Source: Bacillota bacterium (GTDB lineage: Bacteria; Bacillota; Clostridia; DSM-8532). From it: a stretch of 64,000 bases of DNA. The notes under the pieces are model-generated. The model did not search any database, was not told the DNA's origin, and saw only the letters and a program-made list of their open reading frames with translations. The translations under genes and the position numbers were made by a program. Of this stretch, positions 59,672 to 64,000 are shown one piece after another; within the stretch, counting starts at the first letter, position 1; each line of letters opens with the position of its first letter. The DNA is taken from NCBI GenBank assembly GCA_023415825.1, contig JAEZJF010000022.1, forward strand, positions 496,001 through 560,000. The letters are read 5' to 3'.

Positions 59672-60538
59672 TCACACTTTCGTTGGCTTTGCTTTTCCAA
59701 GTAACCCATAAGGACGGAAAAGAAGCATCAATATAAGTACACCTAAAGAAACAACATCTTTATATGAGGAGCTGATATATTCTGCAGAGAGATTCTCCAG
59801 TATACCCAATGCAACACCGCCTATAGCAGCGCCCGGAATACTGGTTATTCCACCTAGTACCGATGCAGAGAAAGCCTTAAGGCCGACCATTCCGCCCATA
59901 TCAAAGGAAGCGAAATACAATGGGCCGATGAGTACTCCCCCTATAACAGCGATTGCCATACTAATGGAAATTGTCATGCTAATATATACCTTTACGTTAA
60001 TCCCCATAGCAGCCGCCATGGTCCTATCGGATGCCACCGCACGCATAGCTTGGCCATGCCGCGTGAACGTAAGAAAACAATAAAGAGAAGTAATTAGAAT
60101 AAATGCAATTGCGATTACCCATAGATAAGGTTCAGCAATTTGTGCGTTAAGCACTGTTACAACGCCCTCGCCAAATATGGGAGGATATTTTACCGGTTCG
60201 GGATACATAATCCGTACAGTATTCTGCAGTACTATTCCCAGTCCGATAGCCGCGATGACAAATGTCATGGTTGCTACATCATAAAGCTTTCGGAACACAA
60301 TTCTATCGAGAATAAATCCAAGGATAATACCAAAGACCGCTGTTATCAGTAAAGTTTGTAATGCATTGGTACCGAATTTAAGTGAAATAGCATAACCTAT
60401 GAAGCTTCCGACCATGAATACATGTCCCTGGGAATAAATAACCTGATTGAGGGATCGAAACACTAAGGTGTATCCTAATGCAACCAATGCATATACAAAG
60501 CCTGTGGCAATTCCTTGCAATAATAATTGAAACAGCAT
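59672..60538 (-). CDS. livH: branched-chain-type ABC transporter permease LivH
   Basis: Partner membrane subunit, 288 residues, eight helices. Motifs include QGIATGFVYALVALGYTLVF, VIYSQGHVFMVGSFIGYAISL and MRAVASDRTMAAAMGINV, the ATPase-contact loop. ATG 60538 is chosen, with GGGGGTG upstream; a GTG at 60544 is in frame but less likely. Separated from livK by a hairpin-containing gap of about 100 bp. Confidence 0.92.
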   Translation of the reverse strand: MLFQLLLQGIATGFVYALVALGYTLVFRSLNQVIYSQGHVFMVGSFIGYAISLKFGTNALQTLLITAVFGIILGFILDRIVFRKLYDVATMTFVIAAIGLGIVLQNTVRIMYPEPVKYPPIFGEGVVTVLNAQIAEPYLWVIAIAFILITSLYCFLTFTRHGQAMRAVASDRTMAAAMGINVKVYISMTISISMAIAVIGGVLIGPLYFASFDMGGMVGLKAFSASVLGGITSIPGAAIGGVALGILENLSAEYISSSYKDVVSLGVLILMLLFRPYGLLGKAKPTKV

Positions 60539-60586
60539 GCTCACACCCCCTTCGTATATTCTTTCACTACCATAATGTTATCTTGA

Positions 60587-60625
60587 GTCTGTAGACCCCC
60601 TTTGTACAAGGGGGATTCTACAGAC
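60587..60625. other. strong hairpin between livK and livH
   Basis: GTCTGTAGA and TCTACAGAC form the outer stem and CCCCC/GGGGG the inner stem around TTTGTACAA. There is no T-run on the minus strand, so it is probably an RNA processing or stability element that keeps the binding-protein mRNA in excess over the permeases. Confidence 0.6.
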
Positions 60626-60644
60626 CTTAGTGTAAACATTTTCT

Positions 60645-61829
60645 TTATTTTTTATATAGTTCGAAGGCTCCACTCTTGACCTGAATAAGTACGCTCGGCT
60701 GTTCCAGTTGGTAGCGCTCATTGAAGTATAATTCTTCGTCGAAACCAACAATCTGGCCTTTCCATGCTTTAATTTCTTCACGGAGTTTTTCTTTATTCGT
60801 TCCAGCCTTCTCCAAACAGGGTACAAGAATCTGCTTAATTGTTCTGTATTCCCATGCTGACAGTATTGGACGCACTGGCTCGGAACCCTTGCCAAACATA
60901 TCCTGCATTTTTTTTGCGAAATCTGTTGCTGCTGCGTTGGTATCCTCGTGGAAATATGTGGTGAGAACAGTACCCTCTACTGCATCTCCGCCCAGATCGA
61001 TCAACTGATCGTTAGCGAGTCCGCCCGTCCCGATGAATTGCGCTTTTATACCGAGATTTTTTGCTTGAATCATTATGGCAGGAGCCGCAGGAATGGTTCC
61101 AAATACAGCGATACCATCCGGGTTTGCTGCCTTTATCTTGCTGAGCTGGGCAGCAAAGTCCTTGTCATCGCTCTTATAGCTCTCGATAATAATAGGCTCT
61201 TTACCCATAGATTTTAGGACTTTTAAAAAGGAATCTTTTGTTCCTGTACCGTAATCATTGGTATCATAGATAATGGCTATCTTCTCCAGCTTCATATCGT
61301 TGACTGCCGCACTGGCCAGTGATTCGGCTTGAAGGTCATCAGACTTTATTACAGCAAAGGTCCAGTAGTTGTCTTTGGTAGTGATTTTAGCATTGGTTGC
61401 GCCCACCACAATGTAGGGTACTCCGGCTTTCTCTGCAACGGGCTGTGCTGCAAGCACCTGTGAGGAACCCCAACCACCGATAATAATGTCGACCTTATCA
61501 AAGTCGATCAATCTTTGAATGGCGGTGATACTTTCGGCTGGGTTGGTTGCATCATCAGCTGTTTTCATTTCCAGCTTCCGTCCATTAATCCCGCCTGCAT
61601 CGTTTATTTCCTTGATAGCCAGCTCAGCACCTTGCTTAATGCCGATTCCGTAAGACGTGCCGGCACCGCTGAATGGTGCAATGACACCGATTTTTATAGG
61701 ACTTGTGTCGGTGGGTTTGTTGGGTGTCCCGGATGGTGTACCCGACGTGCCAGGAGCATTACTCTGGCATCCCACCAGAATACCTGCTACCATGATCATT
61801 ACCATGAACAATGCAACAATCCTTTTCAT
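60645..61829 (-). CDS. livK: branched-chain-type ABC transporter substrate-binding lipoprotein
   Basis: Extracellular binding lipoprotein of 394 residues, Peripla_BP_6 type. The signal peptide ends at the lipobox GILVGC and is followed by a Ser/Thr/Pro-rich linker. The body starts IKIGVIAPFSGAGTSYGIGI, with IKEINDAGGINGRKLEM, IIIGGWGSSQVLAAQPVAE and AIIYDTNDYGTGTKDSF as family blocks. Liv-type binding proteins take amides, amino acids, urea, aromatic acids and others, so the name does not fix the ligand. ATG 61829 is preceded by GAGGGGG. Neighbouring RidA-like and amidohydrolase genes suggest a nitrogen-containing compound. Confidence 0.92.
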   Translation of the reverse strand: MKRIVALFMVMIMVAGILVGCQSNAPGTSGTPSGTPNKPTDTSPIKIGVIAPFSGAGTSYGIGIKQGAELAIKEINDAGGINGRKLEMKTADDATNPAESITAIQRLIDFDKVDIIIGGWGSSQVLAAQPVAEKAGVPYIVVGATNAKITTKDNYWTFAVIKSDDLQAESLASAAVNDMKLEKIAIIYDTNDYGTGTKDSFLKVLKSMGKEPIIIESYKSDDKDFAAQLSKIKAANPDGIAVFGTIPAAPAIMIQAKNLGIKAQFIGTGGLANDQLIDLGGDAVEGTVLTTYFHEDTNAAATDFAKKMQDMFGKGSEPVRPILSAWEYRTIKQILVPCLEKAGTNKEKLREEIKAWKGQIVGFDEELYFNERYQLEQPSVLIQVKSGAFELYKK

Positions 61830-61858
61830 TTTCAAATTCCCCCTCATCATTTGATTTA

Positions 61859-61893
61859 CAATCTATGGTTCTAAACTATTTAGAATTAGATTG
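61859..61893. promoter_or_regulatory. nested inverted repeat between the RidA-like gene and livK
   Basis: Outer arms CAATCTA/TAGATTG (61859-61865, 61887-61893) enclose inner arms TTCTAAA/TTTAGAA (61869-61875, 61879-61885). It may be an operator for the cluster's GntR-type regulator or an RNA hairpin; no other feature explains it. Confidence 0.4.
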
Positions 61894-61901
61894 TCACGAC
61901 G

Positions 61902-62294
61902 TTAGAGCAGATTCTTAAAAAATGTGGTTTCCAATTCGACATCGATGCCTCGTAAACCTGCCTGTACCAAGGTTCTTGAAGGCCTGTCCCCGGGAAAATA
62001 TTCCTTGTAGATTTCGTTGAATTCCGGAATATTACTTAAATCTGTTAGATAAATTGTTATTCTGACTGCATCCTCCATTTCCATGCCAGCCGCTCTAACA
62101 ATTTCCCTCACATTATCCAAAGTAAGCCTTACCTGTTGTTCAAAGGTTCCTTGGATTGGTGTGTTGGTTTCCTTATCCAATGGACCCATTCCTGAAACAA
62201 ACAGGAACGGACCCACCTTTAGGGCTTGAGGAAAGGGCCCCCGTCCTTTTGGAGCATTTTCGGTAAAAACGTACTCCCGGCTATAGTTTGTCAT
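61902..62294 (-). CDS. RidA-family protein
   Basis: A 130-residue protein of the RidA/YjgF/UK114 family, whose best-known members hydrolyse reactive enamine/imine intermediates. Core motifs are PFLFVSGMGPLDKET, VRLTLDNVREIVRAAGMEMED, TIYLTDLSNIPEFNEIYKEYF and PSRTLVQAGLRGIDVELE, with the conserved Arg and Glu of the ligand pocket. LRGIDVELE replaces the usual LPxGAxVEIE, so it may belong to a pathway-specific Rid subgroup. ATG 62294 has AAGGATGG upstream. Its presence in a catabolic cluster suggests that an imine intermediate arises. Confidence 0.9.
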   Translation of the reverse strand: MTNYSREYVFTENAPKGRGPFPQALKVGPFLFVSGMGPLDKETNTPIQGTFEQQVRLTLDNVREIVRAAGMEMEDAVRITIYLTDLSNIPEFNEIYKEYFPGDRPSRTLVQAGLRGIDVELETTFFKNLL

Positions 62295-62320
62295 GCATGT
62301 CCATCCTTTCTGTCTATTTG

Positions 62321-63481
62321 TTAAAGTTCACTTTGTTGATTCAGTTTGAAAACTCTTTTAACGTTTTCACCAAATATTAACTTTTTTTCTTCTGAGCTTA
62401 ACAGAGGACAGTGACGATCAATATAATTTTTTGCCTGAGCGTATGTGCAGTTCCGTTCGGTATTGGGAAGATCTGTGCCCCAAATCAGCTTTTGGGCACC
62501 AAGATGAGAGAGAAGATCGGCAATAAGGGGATGAGTTTCAGTATAAGGGTAATCCCAAATGCTGCCGCCAGGAACCGGATGGCTTACTTGCATGGGGAAC
62601 AGCAATTCGAGATACATATTTTCTCTTTGCCATATCTGCCATAAATCCTGTGATATTGGAATAAAAGAATCCTTAACGCGAATATTCCGCAAGGGTACGC
62701 CATGAACGAGTATGCAAGGAATTTCCGGGAAACGCTTGTGCCAGCTCTCGAGCCGGTACATCTGCTTCATAAAGCGTTCAAAGGCAGAAAGAGTGATATC
62801 ATCGCCTTTTTCTGTAATTGCAGAGATATCCCAGAACACTGGAAGACTGAGTTCACGTACTGTTGACCAGAATGAATCAAAAATCTCATCATCAAACTGA
62901 ATGGAGAATCCATTTTCAAAGAAACGTTCGTTTGCAAAGTATATGGCCTTTAGTCCGAATTCCAGTGCATACTTTTTTAGTTTGGAAATCTCTGCCTGTT
63001 GATAGGCGATGGATTCATTAACTTGTATTGTGCCAATGAATCTATCCGGATACTTCTTAACTGCTTCTGCGATATAATCATTAAGATCCCCGTATAAAAA
63101 GGCGTTTTGAAGAATCCCAACGTCTACTCCTGCGTAGTTCATTTGTGCTATTAAAAATTCAGGAGTAGATTCAAGTCTTTGCATATTAGGAGCATAGAGA
63201 GGTATGTAGTAAGTTTCTCCGCCCTTATGCCATTCCAGGCGTCCGAATTTTCCTGCGTGAAAATTGACGTCATATGCTCCTGTGGGCGTTTTATCATTGT
63301 CATCCCACAAAGAGTATAAAGATTTGTCTGTGACAATCTGGTTGTCTCTCAGCCTACGTACGGATGCGGCTGGAGAGGAAGCAACAAAACGCTGCAAATA
63401 CATGTTTTGGGTTTTAAGATCCCGATCCCCATATTGGTTCTCAAGACAGGGAAATGTGTGCATGTGCGCATCGATGACCAT
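62321..63481 (-). CDS. amidohydrolase-family protein (PF04909 type)
   Basis: TIM-barrel hydrolase or decarboxylase of 386 residues. The N-terminal metal motif is MVIDAHMHTFP (His6, His8). The later motifs are ILVHGVPLRN and LIWGTDLPNTE, with the metal Asp, and the C-terminal IFGENVKRVF matches the family ending. Where many members have a metal-binding His after LPV, this protein reads LPVFWDISA, an oddity. A long insertion (~25-95) is also unusual. It could open an amide or lactone, or decarboxylate; sequence does not decide. ATG 63481 has GAGGTGAGG upstream; an earlier in-frame ATG at 63499 is weaker. Confidence 0.82.
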   Translation of the reverse strand: MVIDAHMHTFPCLENQYGDRDLKTQNMYLQRFVASSPAASVRRLRDNQIVTDKSLYSLWDDNDKTPTGAYDVNFHAGKFGRLEWHKGGETYYIPLYAPNMQRLESTPEFLIAQMNYAGVDVGILQNAFLYGDLNDYIAEAVKKYPDRFIGTIQVNESIAYQQAEISKLKKYALEFGLKAIYFANERFFENGFSIQFDDEIFDSFWSTVRELSLPVFWDISAITEKGDDITLSAFERFMKQMYRLESWHKRFPEIPCILVHGVPLRNIRVKDSFIPISQDLWQIWQRENMYLELLFPMQVSHPVPGGSIWDYPYTETHPLIADLLSHLGAQKLIWGTDLPNTERNCTYAQAKNYIDRHCPLLSSEEKKLIFGENVKRVFKLNQQSEL

Positions 63482-63491
63482 TGACCTCACC

Positions 63492-64000
63492 TCATTCAAT
63501 TTTTTTTACAATATAACCACCATTAATGATGTCAAGACCGGGTATGCCAGCCTGTGGTTTTGCATAGAGTACCAATTTATAATAATCACTGCGCAGATAG
63601 ACTCTTGTAAGCTGAAGCGGGGTTCTTTTGCTGTCATAAGAAATGGATTGGTGAAGTAATAAGGGGAAATTGATTGGAACATTTAAAAGCTTTGATTGTA
63701 ACGAATTTGCGCTAACCGCCTGGAGCTGTATTTCAACATTATCAACAACATATCCTAGTTCCTTCATTAAACTGAGTACGGACTTGTTTTCCAAACTCTC
63801 TTTATCAAGCTTTTCACCTAAATGCTTTGGAAAATAACGTGATTCAAACCATATGGGCTCATCATTTGCTTCACATAGACGTCTTATTCGGATAAGCTCT
63901 TCTTTTTCTGTAATATTAAAAATTTTCGCTATTATATCAGTTGGAACCAGAGAAATGTGCTCAACGACTGTTGCTTTGGGTTGAAGTCCACGATGAAGTA
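63492..64000 (-). CDS. GntR/HutC-family regulator, UTRA ligand domain (cut by window edge)
   Basis: The C-terminal ~169 residues of a regulator whose N-terminal HTH lies beyond the window. Visible segments match a UTRA domain: IIAKIFNITEKEELIRIRRL, PIWFESRYFPKHLG, VEIQLQAVSANSLQSKLLNV, LLHQSISYDSKRTPLQLTRV, and YLRSDYYKLVLYA near the end. UTRA domains bind small acids, amino acids or sugars. It ends 10 bp before the amidohydrolase start, so it heads the cluster in the same direction and probably controls it, with the cluster's substrate as effector. Confidence 0.88.
   Translation of the reverse strand, partial: LHRGLQPKATVVEHISLVPTDIIAKIFNITEKEELIRIRRLCEANDEPIWFESRYFPKHLGEKLDKESLENKSVLSLMKELGYVVDNVEIQLQAVSANSLQSKLLNVPINFPLLLHQSISYDSKRTPLQLTRVYLRSDYYKLVLYAKPQAGIPGLDIINGGYIVKKIE

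Noticed and set aside
1..64000. CRISPR array, prophage, intact IS or integrative element
   Set aside because: No regularly spaced repeats, no integrase, transposase, relaxase or phage structural genes were found; only isolated hairpins and small repeats.

Overview
The window looks like chromosomal DNA of a Gram-positive, low-to-mid-GC member of the Clostridia. The evidence is AGGAGG-type ribosome sites, frequent TTG starts, a T-box in front of ileS, an S-layer-homology (SLH) protein, XpaC/TelA and YlmH genes, three M42 aminopeptidases and a vanG-type cluster. No rRNA, tRNA, CRISPR array, intact insertion sequence or phage module was seen. The species cannot be named from the sequence alone.

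Region 1 (1-11.3 kb): the 5' end of a minus-strand gene, a small kinase-like protein, then an arabinan/arabino-oligosaccharide locus. An ArsR-type regulator faces a sugar ABC importer (lipoprotein and two permeases, no ATPase). This is followed by a GH51 arabinofuranosidase, a secreted GH93-like propeller enzyme with carbohydrate-binding modules, a broken remnant of another gene, and a GH2 enzyme. The importer has a structured leader with a possible intrinsic terminator.

Region 2 (11.3-28 kb): cell-envelope genes. A 2815-residue SLH-anchored protein is divergent from a TetR regulator. Next come a membrane-anchored alpha-2-macroglobulin-like protein without a thioester and, 2 bp downstream, a Memo-family protein that appears to be exported. 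A small ferredoxin and galM follow.

Region 3 (28-39.4 kb): a YcxB-like protein; a five-gene HTH/response regulator/ABC/histidine kinase module of the peptide-detoxification type, with evenly spaced direct repeats before the ABC genes; a tocopherol-cyclase-like protein divergent from a B12-binding radical SAM protein; XpaC-TelA; YlmH; and two decayed regulators (MerR fragment, interrupted AraC/GyrI).

Region 4 (39.4-45.5 kb): a complete D-Ala-D-Ser glycopeptide-resistance cluster vanR-vanS-vanG-vanXY-vanT, read leftward. A strong intrinsic terminator lies directly before the ligase gene.

Region 5 (45.5-53.6 kb): T-box-ileS, a GT39-like membrane glycosyltransferase, and three tandem M42 aminopeptidases closed by a long hairpin.

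Region 6 (53.6-64 kb, continuing off the right edge): one leftward cluster of GntR-type regulator, amidohydrolase, RidA-like protein, Liv-type ABC importer (five genes), a glycerate-2-kinase-like protein, an enolase-like protein and a D-2-hydroxyacid dehydrogenase. The enolase-like protein keeps the metal ligands but has lost the catalytic Glu and an active-site His. The kinase-like protein departs from its family at several signature motifs. I regard this cluster as the best candidate for an undescribed catabolic system: uptake of an amide- or amine-bearing compound, then processing through a hydroxyacid, a kinase step and a dehydratase-type step. That pathway is inferred, not shown.
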